DNA of 64,000 nt from contig CAKVEC010000003.1 in the NCBI GenBank assembly GCA_934728255.1, forward strand, positions 1 through 64,000, read 5' to 3'. Positions within the stretch are counted from its first letter, which is position 1. Each line of letters begins with the position of its first letter. Position numbers and translations under genes: made by a program. Source of the stretch: an uncultured Bacteroidales bacterium (GTDB lineage: Bacteria > Bacteroidota > Bacteroidia > Bacteroidales > Paludibacteraceae). The notes under the pieces are model-generated. The model made no database searches and was not told the origin of the DNA. It was given only the letters and a program-made list of their open reading frames with translations. Below are positions 1-8,629 of this stretch, in pieces.

Positions 1-150
1 GCTATGACGGAGATACCGGGATTGCAGGAGATGTTCAATGTGGCGGAAGGCGGAGTTAAATGGCAAGATTGGCTCATTATTATAGGCTCTACCTCGCTAG
101 TCCTATGGACCGGAGAATTGGTACGTTTAATCAAGAGACTGCAGAAATAG
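1..150 (+). CDS. C-terminal end of a P-type cation-transporting ATPase (partial)
   Basis: Only the last 49 residues are in the window; the gene starts upstream. The readable tail has a hydrophobic helix followed by the ending GELVRLIKRLQK. This arrangement (short soluble segment with LQEMF, a final membrane helix, then an acidic/basic G-E-x-x-x-x-x-K tail) is typical of the last helix of calcium-type P-type ATPases. The catalytic DKTGT motif is outside the window, so the ion cannot be stated. The stop at 148-150 lies 34 bases before the ATG preferred for the next small membrane protein, so the genes may be co-transcribed. The assignment rests on the tail alone and is moderate. Confidence 0.6.
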   Translation, partial: AMTEIPGLQEMFNVAEGGVKWQDWLIIIGSTSLVLWTGELVRLIKRLQK

Positions 151-184
151 TGCTGTTTCTTCAATGTTGGAAATGTGTGTGGCT

Positions 185-544
185 ATGAAAACTGAAATCA
201 ATGGAAATTGGCTCGACTATGCCCAAAGATGTCATTTCCCGGATAAAAAGGCGTTTTTGTTTCCTCTTAAACATATGGCTATTCTATTTGGAGTACAATT
301 GGTAGTGGGGGGAGTCTTTGCTTTTCTCCCATTAAAACCGATTGTTAGGTTGGTACCTGTGTTTTTTGTATTGTTTTTTGCACTTTCATATTACATCAAG
401 GTGCATTGGCATACATTTTGGAACGTGGTGTTGGAGGATTCCAAAGGCTTGCTTCCTGATTTGGCAATGTGGCTGTACTATGTGGTGATATGTCTGATTT
501 CCATAGTTCCGTCTTTGGCGGCTATGGCATACATAATGTCATAA
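185..544 (+). CDS. Small membrane protein, unknown function
   Basis: A 119-residue protein starting MKTEINGNWLDYAQ. I prefer the ATG at 185; an in-frame ATG at 164 would add seven residues. It has three hydrophobic stretches (about residues 28-47, 54-70 and 97-117) and a short charged N-terminus, so it is probably an inner-membrane protein. I do not recognise the family. It is more AT-rich than the genes downstream, and a 34-codon membrane ORF follows after only 3 bases, which suggests a small membrane operon behind the P-type ATPase. A role linked to the ATPase is possible from position but not shown. Confidence 0.6.
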   Translation: MKTEINGNWLDYAQRCHFPDKKAFLFPLKHMAILFGVQLVVGGVFAFLPLKPIVRLVPVFFVLFFALSYYIKVHWHTFWNVVLEDSKGLLPDLAMWLYYVVICLISIVPSLAAMAYIMS

Positions 545-547
545 ATT

Positions 548-652
548 ATGGACGGGAACACTAAACGTAAGATAGTCAGGGGGCTGTTGGGGCAAATGAT
601 TATATGGATATTGTTTGCTGTCTTGTACTTTGGAATGGCTTGTTGTATGTAA
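548..652 (+). CDS. Putative 34-residue single-span membrane peptide
   Basis: ATG at 548 opens a 34-codon frame ending TAA at 650-652. It starts MDGNTKRKIVRGL and then has one hydrophobic helix (about residues 15-33). It begins 3 bases after the stop of the preceding membrane protein, has a positively charged N-terminus and ends just before the nuclease start at 675. These positions favour a real small gene, but there is no family recognition and chance is possible. Confidence 0.4.
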   Translation: MDGNTKRKIVRGLLGQMIIWILFAVLYFGMACCM

Positions 653-674
653 ATCCATAGAAACTCCATTTCTT

Positions 675-1538
675 ATGCCCAAACAACGTGCTAAAACTCA
701 AATCACCATTATCGGTGCCGTATGTGCTATCGCCTGTGCGGCACTGATTGTTGTTGCTCACCTTCGTCAAGGGAGCGCTGTCTATGCCGCTGCGCAACCT
801 ATTGAGACCAATCAGCAGGCAAGCACCCGCTTAGCGGCTCCCGCTGATTACGAAATCCCTCTCTGCACCGTAGGGCAGAAGGAGCAACGTATCACCCATA
901 CCGGTTACAGGGTCAGTTACAATTCTGATTGGCATCTTCCCAACTGGGTGGCATACCAACTGACTGCCGAGGAGGTCGCCGGTGAGGAGGAACGGAGCAA
1001 CAAGTTCCTCCCTGACCCGCTTGTGGAGGGTGATCCCGTGCTCACTTCCGACTATACCCACTCCGGTTTCGACCGCGGGCACATGGCACCGGCAGCGGAT
1101 ATGAAATGGTCGCCGCAGGCAATGCGCGAATCGTTCTATATGACCAACATCTGCCCCCAAAACCACAGCAATAATGCCGGCGATTGGAAGGACTTGGAGG
1201 AACTGGTGCGCGATTTGGCTACCACCTACGGCAATATCTATATCGCCTGCGGTCCTGTTGTGTCCGATACGTCCCATACCATCGGTTCTGTCCGCCGGAT
1301 AGTCGTCCCTGAAGCATTCTATAAGGTGCTGCTACGGCAAAAAGCGGACGGCTCTTGGACGTCCATAGGTTTCGTAATGCCCAATGCGGCGGGCAATCGT
1401 CCCCTCATGACCTATATGCTTCCGGTGGATAGTGTGGAGAACTTGGTCGGTATCGACTTTTTCCCGCTCTTGCCGGATAGTATCGAGAACGCCATTGAAT
1501 CCGACTATACCGTCTCCGACTGGGTCGTCGGTCGTTGA
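675..1538 (+). CDS. DNA/RNA non-specific endonuclease, NUC1 (beta-beta-alpha metal) family, membrane-anchored or exported
   Basis: A 287-residue protein from the ATG at 675 (MPKQRAKTQ); an upstream in-frame start at 615 is less likely because it precedes the natural signal/anchor. Residues 11-28 form a hydrophobic signal or anchor. The catalytic block DRGHMAPAADMKW is at about 133-145, with H136 as general base. It is followed by MTNICPQ and an Asn at about N167 that binds the single metal, then GDW. This order is diagnostic of the NUC1/EndA family, which cuts single- and double-stranded DNA and RNA. The exported location suggests nutrient nucleic-acid degradation or competitor DNA breakdown. 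Confidence in the family is high; its biological role is inferred. Confidence 0.9.
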   Translation: MPKQRAKTQITIIGAVCAIACAALIVVAHLRQGSAVYAAAQPIETNQQASTRLAAPADYEIPLCTVGQKEQRITHTGYRVSYNSDWHLPNWVAYQLTAEEVAGEEERSNKFLPDPLVEGDPVLTSDYTHSGFDRGHMAPAADMKWSPQAMRESFYMTNICPQNHSNNAGDWKDLEELVRDLATTYGNIYIACGPVVSDTSHTIGSVRRIVVPEAFYKVLLRQKADGSWTSIGFVMPNAAGNRPLMTYMLPVDSVENLVGIDFFPLLPDSIENAIESDYTVSDWVVGR

Positions 1539-1555
1539 ACCAAATATTTGCAATA

Positions 1556-1632
1556 CATAACTACTTGACATATAGGCAAAAACCGCCTAATCACATACGA
1601 ATCACATACGAATCACATACAAACATCATAGA
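1556..1632 (+). repeat. Dispersed intergenic element with an 11-bp tandem array (copy 1)
   Basis: The unit AATCACATACG occurs at 1589, 1600 and 1611 (last base changed in the third), followed by a decayed unit. About 33 bases upstream of the array also match the second copy near 34924-35011, so the duplicated element is roughly 80-90 bp, not just a simple repeat. Confidence 0.8.
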
Positions 1633-1717
1633 CTTGATAGTTTGTTGCTTCTTGCTACTTTTGCGCCACATAGGCATATTTGGGATATTTGCTAAAAACA
1701 GGATATGTTCCCCGATA

Positions 1718-1749
1718 TTTGCAAGTTCGGGAAAAAAGGAGTACCTTTG
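1718..1749 (+). promoter_or_regulatory. Bacteroidota-type promoter for the 1767 gene
   Basis: TTTG at 1718-1721 and TACCTTTG at 1742-1749 are separated by 20 bases, matching the TTTG/TAnnTTTG consensus of the Bacteroidota primary sigma factor. Transcription should begin near 1756, which supports the ATG at 1767 and argues against the longer frame opening at 1680. Confidence 0.75.
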
Positions 1750-1766
1750 TGGCGATTTTAATCTGT

Positions 1767-2180
1767 ATGACTATGACTACAAAAGGTAAAGTGATTAGTT
1801 GGATTTCCGCTATTGCGGTGCTGGCTTTGGCTGTGTTTATATTCGTAAAGTTCTGCTTTGTCTATAGCGAGGGAACCAACGAGGGCGACATCAACTATTT
1901 CCAGAAAGAGGGGTTTGTCTTCAAGACCTACGAGGGCAAGATGATTCAGACGGGCTACAACTCGAAGAACCAGAACGCCACCATTCAGTCCAACGAGTTC
2001 AAATTCTCTGTGGTGGATGACGAGGTGGCACGCCGCATAGACGAATGTAGCAACCAGCAGGTCAAACTGCACTGGAAACGCTATCTCGGTACCTTGCCAT
2101 GGCGTGGAAACAGCCAGTTTATCGTTGATAGTGTGATGTCAGCCTCTCCGCGCACTTCCAAAGTGGTTCTGCCTCAATGA
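1767..2180 (+). CDS. Small membrane-anchored protein of a Bacteroidales family often mislabelled 6-phosphogluconate dehydrogenase
   Basis: A 137-residue protein from the ATG at 1767, chosen because the promoter lies at 1718-1749; a second ATG two codons later is possible. Residues about 10-30 form one membrane helix. They are followed by FVYSEGTNEGDINYF and then GFVFKTYEGKMIQTGY, a pattern I know from short Bacteroides/Prevotella proteins of about 140 residues. Databases sometimes give these the dehydrogenase name, but nothing in the sequence supports an enzyme: it has no Rossmann fold and is far too short. Probable topology is a single N-terminal anchor with a small extracytoplasmic domain. 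Function unknown. The promoter suggests it is transcribed alone or with the acyl-CoA ligase that follows. Confidence 0.75.
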   Translation: MTMTTKGKVISWISAIAVLALAVFIFVKFCFVYSEGTNEGDINYFQKEGFVFKTYEGKMIQTGYNSKNQNATIQSNEFKFSVVDDEVARRIDECSNQQVKLHWKRYLGTLPWRGNSQFIVDSVMSASPRTSKVVLPQ

Positions 2181-2230
2181 TGGCTGTTCTGAAGTCTATG
2201 TTTTTCATTATTCATTCCTAATTAGCAACT

Positions 2231-3910
2231 ATGCTTACATCCCCACAAGATAATCTCGTAAAGATGTTTGAGTCATCTTTCCGCGAGAACTGGGTGGCTG
2301 AGGCTGTAACCGACTATGGCACCTCCACCACACTTACCTATGGCAATTTGGCTACGCTTATCGCCCAAATGCACGTGCTTTTCGAGCAGTGCGGCATCCG
2401 GAAAAACGACAAGATTGCCGTTATGGGCAAGAATAACAGCAATTGGGTGGCAACCTATTTGGCTACTGTAACCTATGGTGCTATTATCGTACCTATTCTA
2501 CAAGATTTCAAGGCGAATGATGCCATTCATATCATCAACCACTCCGAGGCAAAACTGCTCTTTATCTCCGATGCCAACTGGGAAGGCATTGAGCATGACC
2601 AGATTCCGACAGTGATGGCGGTCTTCTCGCTTGCCGACTGGCACCCTATCTCGATGCACGATGATATATCTGCCACTATCACCCCAGATGCCATCTTGGG
2701 CATCTTCAATAGCCGCTATCCTAATGGCTACAGACCCGCTGATGTCCGCTATGACGAGCGTCCGAATAGCGAGGTGGCAAGTATCAACTACACCTCGGGT
2801 ACTACGGGTTTTTCCAAAGGCGTTATCACCCCTTGCAATGCCCTTGCAGGGAATATCCGGTTTGCGCTGGAGTCGCGCCTTACTTTCCGTGGCGCACGCC
2901 ATGTAACCTTCCTGCCGCTGGCACACGCCTACGGTTGCGCATTCGATTTTCTCTCTTGCCTCGCTGCGGGCGGGCATACTTATCTCATTGGGCGTACCCC
3001 CTCGGCTAAAATTCTGCTTAAAGCCTTTTCTGAGGTAAAACCGAATATTATTCTCTCTGTGCCGCTGATTTTGGAGAAAATATACAAGAAGATGATTGCC
3101 CCGCAGATTAGCAAAGCACCGGTTAGTTGGGTTCTTAAAGTACCGTATCTCGATGAGATTGTATTGGGTAAGATACGCGAGCAACTGATCAACGCTTTCG
3201 GCGGCGAGTTCTCGCAAATCATCATCGGCGGTGCACCTCTCAATGCCGAGGTAGAAGCCTTTCTGCGCCGTATCAAGTTTCCCGTTACGGTGGGCTATGG
3301 TATGACGGAGACCGCTCCGCTCATCAGTTTCACCAAGTGGGAGCATTTCCGTGCCAACTCGTGTGGACAGGTGCTTGAGGGCTTGATGGAAGCCAAGATA
3401 GACAACCCCGATGTAGATGGCATTGGTGAGATTCTCGTGCGTGGTGAGAACGTTATGTACGGCTACTACAAGAACGATGAGGCAACCCGCCTCACTATCA
3501 CCCCGGACGGTTGGTTGCACACCGGCGACCTCGGTATGATTGATGCGGATAACTTTATCTATATCAAAGGGCGCAGCAAGACGATGCTTCTCGGTCCTTC
3601 CGGGCAGAATATCTACCCCGAGGAAATCGAGGCGAAACTGAACAATATGCCCTATGTCATGGAGTCGCTTGTCCTGCAACGCGGCACACAACTGGTGGCT
3701 TTGGTTTGCCCCGACTTTGAGGCGGTGGATGCCGCACACCTTACCGAGGAACAACTCGCCGAGGCTATGGAGCAGAACCGCAAAGAGGTGAACAAACTGC
3801 TGGCTTCCTACGAGCAGATTGTTAGGATCAAACTCTATACCCACGAGTTTGAGAAAACCCCGAAGAAATCTATCAAACGCTTCCTCTACACATCTATGGC
3901 AGAGGATTGA
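2231..3910 (+). CDS. Long-chain acyl-CoA synthetase / AMP-forming ligase
   Basis: A 559-residue member of the ANL adenylating family. It activates a carboxylic acid with ATP to an acyl-adenylate and then a CoA (or carrier-protein) thioester in the cytoplasm. The phosphate-binding loop YTSGTTGFSKGV is at about residues 187-198, GYGMTETAP follows at about 356, and GWLHTGDLGMID is the adenine/hinge region near 426-437. KGRSKTMLLGPSGQNIYPEEIE carries the A8 hinge and linker, and the catalytic Lys is expected near the C-terminal KTPKKSIKR. Length is usual for FadD-type ligases in Bacteroidota, which are often specific for long-chain fatty acids, but chain length cannot be read from sequence. The spacer before the gene is 50 bases, with no clear promoter. 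Confidence 0.88.
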   Translation: MLTSPQDNLVKMFESSFRENWVAEAVTDYGTSTTLTYGNLATLIAQMHVLFEQCGIRKNDKIAVMGKNNSNWVATYLATVTYGAIIVPILQDFKANDAIHIINHSEAKLLFISDANWEGIEHDQIPTVMAVFSLADWHPISMHDDISATITPDAILGIFNSRYPNGYRPADVRYDERPNSEVASINYTSGTTGFSKGVITPCNALAGNIRFALESRLTFRGARHVTFLPLAHAYGCAFDFLSCLAAGGHTYLIGRTPSAKILLKAFSEVKPNIILSVPLILEKIYKKMIAPQISKAPVSWVLKVPYLDEIVLGKIREQLINAFGGEFSQIIIGGAPLNAEVEAFLRRIKFPVTVGYGMTETAPLISFTKWEHFRANSCGQVLEGLMEAKIDNPDVDGIGEILVRGENVMYGYYKNDEATRLTITPDGWLHTGDLGMIDADNFIYIKGRSKTMLLGPSGQNIYPEEIEAKLNNMPYVMESLVLQRGTQLVALVCPDFEAVDAAHLTEEQLAEAMEQNRKEVNKLLASYEQIVRIKLYTHEFEKTPKKSIKRFLYTSMAED

Positions 3911-4069
3911 TATAGTGGAAAGTGGATAGTTTATAGTTGAAAGAAGTGGATAGTTTTGGGAAGGGAAAGTGTGTTTGTTAGGAAGGACTATATACTACGC
4001 CATTACTACCAACTATCAACTTGAAAACTAACTGACTTCTATCAACTTTTAACTTTCAACTAATACACC

Positions 4070-4837
4070 GTGAATCTCTGTATCGACCAAGGCAACTCGC
4101 GCACCAAGGTGGCTCTGATGACCGACGAAGGGCGTATCGTAAAGAACTTTATCTACAAGTCCTTCCGCTCGTCCGATGTAGAGCGGCTCTTTTCGCTTTA
4201 TCCTATCACGGATAGCATCATCTCTTCGGTTATCAATATCGAACCCGCTATCGTCAATGCGCTCCACCGCCTGTCGAAACACTTTATCCTTTTCGACCAT
4301 AATACGCCCGTTCCTATCGTGAATGGTTACGACACCCCCGAGACTCTCGGTCAAGACCGTCTCGCGGCTGCCGTTGGGGCGGTGTCGCTTTGTGCCGGTG
4401 AGAACCTGCTCATTATTGATGCAGGCTCCGCTATCACCTATGATTTTGTTTCCGCGCAAGGTCGCTACGAGGGGGGTAATATCGCCCCCGGGGTGAAAAT
4501 GCGTTTTGTGATGCTTCGTCAGATGACCAAGAAACTGCCTCTGGTGGAGTTGGACGAAAACGAACTCATTCCGCTGTTCGGTACCAATACCCACGATGCC
4601 ATTGCAGCAGGCGTAGTGCGAGGTGTAGCCTATGAAGTCAAAGGTTATATGCGTACTTTGGGCGAACGTGTTGAGCATTTCCAAACGTTCCTTACAGGCG
4701 GGAATGCTCCCTATATCCTCAACAACCTCCGTGCTCCAAACAACGCCGAACACCCCATCCGGTACGAGAAACATCTCGTCCTCATCGGACTGAACACCAT
4801 TCTTTGTTATAACAAGCACCCTCAAGCTCCCAATTAA
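4070..4837 (+). CDS. coaX: Type III pantothenate kinase
   Basis: A 255-residue CoaX protein that phosphorylates pantothenate in the first step of coenzyme A synthesis, in the cytoplasm. The start is the GTG at 4070, which gives MNLCIDQGNSRTK, the expected N-terminal phosphate-binding DxGNSxxK motif. Other family marks are GQDRLAAAVGA (about 103-113), IDAGSAITYD (about 122-131) and GGNIAPGVKMR (about 140-150). Type III enzymes are not inhibited by CoA and prefer a monovalent cation; that is family knowledge. It is 30 bases upstream of the phosphotransferase fusion and probably in one unit with it. The far end of the window holds coaBC, another CoA gene, but on the other strand and not linked. 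Confidence 0.93.
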   Translation: MNLCIDQGNSRTKVALMTDEGRIVKNFIYKSFRSSDVERLFSLYPITDSIISSVINIEPAIVNALHRLSKHFILFDHNTPVPIVNGYDTPETLGQDRLAAAVGAVSLCAGENLLIIDAGSAITYDFVSAQGRYEGGNIAPGVKMRFVMLRQMTKKLPLVELDENELIPLFGTNTHDAIAAGVVRGVAYEVKGYMRTLGERVEHFQTFLTGGNAPYILNNLRAPNNAEHPIRYEKHLVLIGLNTILCYNKHPQAPN

Positions 4838-4867
4838 TACACCATATTCCTTCCTTATTAGTTCGAT

Positions 4868-6304
4868 ATGATTACAAGCAGCACCCTACAACCCATCTCC
4901 GCGTCGGGGAGTAACCGGAGATATTTTCGCATAAAAGAAGCCAATGGTACATCGCTTATCCGTGTAGAAGGCACATCAAGGGAGGAAAACCGTGCTTTTA
5001 TTACTATGGCACGCCATTTCCGGCAACTCGGATTGCCGGTACCCGAAGTATTGAGCGTGAGCGAGGACGGGATGACCTACACACAAAGCGATTTGGGTAA
5101 TACGCTTCTCTTCGACTATATCGCCCGCGGACGTGCTACAGGCGAGTTCTCCGAGCAGGAAATGGCTCTCTTGGCAAAGACCCTCCGTGCTTTGGCGCAT
5201 ATACAAACCGAGGGCGCAGAGGGCATGGATTGGAGCGTGTGTTACCCTGTCTCGGAGTTCGACCAACGAAGTATATTATGGGATTTGAACTATTGGAAAT
5301 ACTGCTTCCTCAAAGGCACACGTATCGAATTTTCAGAAACTTGTTTGCAGGACGACTTCGACCGCATGGCGGATATGCTGCTTCGGGAGCAGATACCGGG
5401 TTTTATGTACCGCGACTGCCAAAGCCGCAATGTGATGGTGGTGTCTGCCAATGGCGAGGATATACCGTATTTCATTGATTTCCAAGGAGGACGCAAGGGC
5501 CCTGTACAGTACGATGTCGCATCCTTCCTTTGGCAGGCTAAAGCGAACTTTCCCGACGAACTACGGGAAAAACTGATAGAGGAGTATATAGATGAGCAGA
5601 CGCATATTTATCAACAGCAAGGGCGCACTTTTGACCGCATACGCTTCATAAACACTTTGCCGCATTACATCCTGTTCCGCACATTGCAGGTGCTGGGAGC
5701 CTATGGCTATAGAGGCTTGTTTGAACGAAAACAACACTTTATCGAGTCCATCCCCTATGCCTTGCGCAACTTGCAACATCTTTTTGAGCAGCACACCGCT
5801 TTGCAGGAGGAGTATCCCTACATCTATGAGGTCAGTCGGCAGTTGCAGTCGCTTCCTTTGGCAGTTCTGCACGCTAAACCGGCATCACAGGCAAAGCCCG
5901 AACTGCAGGTTACCGTTTGTTCATTTTCTTTCAAAAAAGGCATTCCTGCCGATGAGTCTGGCAACGGAGGCGGATATGTATTCGACTGCCGTTCTACGCA
6001 TAATCCGGGTAAGTACGAGCAGTATAAGTCGCTGACAGGCAGAGATAAGAGCGTGATAGATTTCTTGGAGCGGGACGGCGAGATATTGGTGTTTTTGGAT
6101 AATGTATATGCGTTGGTGGACCATCATGTAGAGCGGTTTATCGAACGGGGATTTACCCATTTGCAGATCTGTTTCGGTTGTACGGGCGGACAGCACCGCT
6201 CGGTCTATTCGGCGGAAGCCACAGCGCATCACATCCACGACAAATATGGCGTACAGATACACCTCATTCATCGTGAACAACATATAGAAGAAACACTCTT
6301 ATAA
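4868..6304 (+). CDS. Fusion of an aminoglycoside-phosphotransferase-fold (AmgK-like) sugar kinase and a RapZ C-terminal domain
   Basis: A 478-residue protein with two parts. Residues 1 to about 330 have the APH/choline-kinase fold: YRDCQSRN at 181-188 is the catalytic loop (D183, N188) and YFIDFQGG at 201-208 holds the metal-binding D204. The same arrangement is found in AmgK, the anomeric MurNAc/GlcNAc kinase. Residues about 347-478 match the RapZ (YvcJ) C-terminal domain, including the signature GCTGGQHRSV at 437-446. The RapZ N-terminal Walker GTPase part is absent and replaced by the kinase. In E. coli the RapZ C-terminal domain binds small RNAs and glucosamine-6-phosphate. The next gene is a MurU-like nucleotidyltransferase, so the kinase probably makes MurNAc-1-phosphate for wall recycling and the RapZ part may sense an amino sugar. 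Kinase substrate is inferred. Confidence 0.82.
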   Translation: MITSSTLQPISASGSNRRYFRIKEANGTSLIRVEGTSREENRAFITMARHFRQLGLPVPEVLSVSEDGMTYTQSDLGNTLLFDYIARGRATGEFSEQEMALLAKTLRALAHIQTEGAEGMDWSVCYPVSEFDQRSILWDLNYWKYCFLKGTRIEFSETCLQDDFDRMADMLLREQIPGFMYRDCQSRNVMVVSANGEDIPYFIDFQGGRKGPVQYDVASFLWQAKANFPDELREKLIEEYIDEQTHIYQQQGRTFDRIRFINTLPHYILFRTLQVLGAYGYRGLFERKQHFIESIPYALRNLQHLFEQHTALQEEYPYIYEVSRQLQSLPLAVLHAKPASQAKPELQVTVCSFSFKKGIPADESGNGGGYVFDCRSTHNPGKYEQYKSLTGRDKSVIDFLERDGEILVFLDNVYALVDHHVERFIERGFTHLQICFGCTGGQHRSVYSAEATAHHIHDKYGVQIHLIHREQHIEETLL

Positions 6305-6324
6305 ATTCATAATTCATAATTATT

Positions 6325-7071
6325 ATGAAGGCTATGATTTTTGCAGCGGGATTGGGCACACGTCTCAAGCCGCTGACCGACACGATGCCCAAAGCCCTGT
6401 TGCCTATCGCCGGCAAGACGTTGTTGCAATGGCAGATAGAGAAACTGCGTAATGCCGGAATCCGTGAGATAGTGGTGAATGTGCACCATTTTGCCGACCA
6501 AATAATTGATTATCTGTGCCTAAATGATAATTTCGGTTGCCGCATAGTCGTCAGCGATGAGCGGGAACAACTGTTGGAAACGGGTGGGGGACTGTACAAA
6601 GCCAAAGAACTGCTTTGCGATGGAAGCAAAGCCCCTGTCTTGGCGTGCAATGTGGATATTTTGAGCAATATCCATATTGAGGATTTCAAGAAAGCCTATA
6701 GCCCCGATATGCTTGGATTGTTGGTGGTCAGTCCGCGGCAGACACAGCGTTATCTGCTGTTTGATACTGGTTTGCGCTTGCACGGCTGGACCAGTATTGC
6801 TACCGGTGAGGTGCGACCGGCGGGGCTGCCCGATGCCGATACGTTCCGGCGTCTGGCTTTCTCGGGCATGCAGATACTCTCGCCGGTGATATTTGAGAAT
6901 ATGGAAACCACCATCGCACAGAAAGGTTGCAAGTTCTCGCTGATAGATCTCTATCTCAACCTTTGTGCCACACAGCCGCTATACGGATACATCCCTGCCG
7001 GTTACAGAATGATGGACGTCGGCAAAATTGATCAACTTGCCACCGCCGAGGCTTTTGCCTCCACCCTCTGA
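6325..7071 (+). CDS. murU: MurU-like sugar-1-phosphate nucleotidyltransferase
   Basis: A 248-residue nucleotidyltransferase with the N-terminal signature MKAMIFAAGLGTRLKPLTD, PKALLPIAGKTLLQWQIEKL (sugar-phosphate binding start) and ACNVDIL at about 109-115, where the Asp binds the metal. It starts 20 bases after the kinase/RapZ fusion. In Pseudomonas and Tannerella, MurU converts MurNAc-1-phosphate and UTP to UDP-MurNAc directly after AmgK, bypassing fosfomycin-sensitive de novo synthesis. The neighbour here is AmgK-like, so the same role is the best guess. Mannose-1-phosphate or glucose-1-phosphate transfer cannot be ruled out from motifs. The coding end converges with the regulator gene on the minus strand, only 7 bases away, with no visible terminator. 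Confidence 0.75.
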   Translation: MKAMIFAAGLGTRLKPLTDTMPKALLPIAGKTLLQWQIEKLRNAGIREIVVNVHHFADQIIDYLCLNDNFGCRIVVSDEREQLLETGGGLYKAKELLCDGSKAPVLACNVDILSNIHIEDFKKAYSPDMLGLLVVSPRQTQRYLLFDTGLRLHGWTSIATGEVRPAGLPDADTFRRLAFSGMQILSPVIFENMETTIAQKGCKFSLIDLYLNLCATQPLYGYIPAGYRMMDVGKIDQLATAEAFASTL

Positions 7072-7078
7072 TTACAAA

Positions 7079-8629
7079 TTAAATCTGCATCAGCCTTTGG
7101 CTGAACTCTTCGGGCGGTAGGGCGGATGCATTCTTGATACGGGTCTTGTAGGTGTAGATCGTGTTGATGGAGTAGTCTAAAAGATTGGCTATTTGCTGAT
7201 TGTCGGTGATGCCGAGGCGCATAAGGGCGAAGATACGCAGTTCGGCATTCAGCAGTTCCCCCTGTCGCAACTCGATACGGCATTCGGGGCGCAACAGACC
7301 GTTGAATTTCTCTACAAAGTCCGGAAAGATGTGCAGAAACATAGTGTCAAAACGCTTGTAGAAATCGTTGCGAAGCGTACGTATATCCACATATTGCGGT
7401 ATCGATTGCAGTTCGTCGAACCGCCGCTCCTGTGTCTTGCGTTTTACATATCGCTGGTATTTCTCTAATTTGCTATAGACCGTGCTTTCGTTGCACAGGA
7501 ATGTGGCAATACACTCCTCTTTGATGCGGTTTGCCTCAGTCAGTTTCTCATTCGATTGCTGTATGACCCCCTCTGTGTGCCGTAGGGCACGCTGGCGGTT
7601 GTAGAGCAGCACTACCGCCACACATAATACTGCCAATAGCAGATACAGACATATATTCAGGCGGCGGATACGGTGGCTCTGTTCTTGTAGTGTATCTAAT
7701 TGTTGTTGCTCTATGATAGGGATAATCTTGCCTATACTCAGTTGTCGGTGCCGGGCGTTGTAGAAGTTGGCATCGTGCATAGCCTCCTGAATGTAGCGTG
7801 CAGCGTGGTCAATGTCGCCTTGCTCGTAGAACATCTGTGCCACTACGCTCATAGCGATGGTTTCTTTGGTGCTGCTGCGCAAATCGGCTATAGTGGCCAA
7901 TATCCAATAATGTTGCGAGCGGGGCTTGTTGCCCTGTATATCATATAGAGAACCCATCGACGAGTAGGCAATAGCACGGTCGTGTTCCGATATAGTGGAG
8001 CATGCTAAGACCCGCTCAAAACGCTCTATGGCTAATGCATTGTCGCCTTGTTTCATCGCATATTGTGCGGCTGTACTCCAGTAGCGTGCCGTGTCTTGCG
8101 GGTTGATGAGGCGCAGAGCCTGTTCGCTCATCTGATAACCTTCTGTGCGGTAGTCGTTGGCTAATTGCCCGTGCGTATAATCCGCCATATCGTAGAGCAG
8201 ACGCGAATAGGTAATGTAGTAGTCTGCCCTTACTTCCTGAGAACAAGTTGCAACATCGTTTGCTATATCCTCCAATACATCTGCACTCTCCTTGAATAGA
8301 CCGGAACTGAGAAATATAAATGCATGCCGTACACGGGATTGCACCCTCTTCTCGTGCGAGTGGAGGTGGGTCGCTTCGTCAATCAGTTTCTCCACATAGA
8401 GGGTCGCCGTATCATAGGAGTAGGACTGGTACTCTTGTGTGAGTGCCAGCAACTGCGAATAGGTGTCGGTGCCGGTATGCAGAATAGAGTCAATACGATG
8501 CCGCTTCATTGCATCATATTGCGCTTTCTTTGCCAATTCCCCTTCCAAAAAAGCAATGTCTTCTTGGGTAAATGCCCAAGCGGAGACACAACTTACAAAC
8601 AACCATATGAATAGTAGACATCGTTTCAA
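7079..8629 (-). CDS. DUF6377-type signal-transducing protein: TPR-like repeats, one membrane helix, C-terminal LuxR-like helix-turn-helix
   Basis: A 516-residue protein with a signal sequence (residues 1-19), a long helical region resembling tetratricopeptide repeats (about 60-310), one membrane helix (LNICLYLLLAVLCVAVVLLYN, about 328-348), a cytoplasmic helical linker and a C-terminal helix-turn-helix ending LGITDNQQIANLLDYSINTIYTYKTRIK. This is the layout of Bacteroidota regulators found beside Sus-type loci: a periplasmic sensor joined through the membrane to a DNA-binding end. The start codon is TTG at 8629, overlapping the TGA of the GH87-like gene (TTGA), so translation is probably coupled. 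It likely controls this glycan locus. The signal recognised and the DNA site are unknown. Confidence 0.75.
   Translation of the reverse strand: MKRCLLFIWLFVSCVSAWAFTQEDIAFLEGELAKKAQYDAMKRHRIDSILHTGTDTYSQLLALTQEYQSYSYDTATLYVEKLIDEATHLHSHEKRVQSRVRHAFIFLSSGLFKESADVLEDIANDVATCSQEVRADYYITYSRLLYDMADYTHGQLANDYRTEGYQMSEQALRLINPQDTARYWSTAAQYAMKQGDNALAIERFERVLACSTISEHDRAIAYSSMGSLYDIQGNKPRSQHYWILATIADLRSSTKETIAMSVVAQMFYEQGDIDHAARYIQEAMHDANFYNARHRQLSIGKIIPIIEQQQLDTLQEQSHRIRRLNICLYLLLAVLCVAVVLLYNRQRALRHTEGVIQQSNEKLTEANRIKEECIATFLCNESTVYSKLEKYQRYVKRKTQERRFDELQSIPQYVDIRTLRNDFYKRFDTMFLHIFPDFVEKFNGLLRPECRIELRQGELLNAELRIFALMRLGITDNQQIANLLDYSINTIYTYKTRIKNASALPPEEFSQRLMQI

Noticed and set aside
1680..1766. Longer N-terminus for the 1767 gene
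   Set aside because: The -33 and -7 boxes of its promoter lie inside this segment.
7072..7078. Terminator between murU and the regulator
   Set aside because: The gap is 7 bases and no hairpin with a T-run is visible there.
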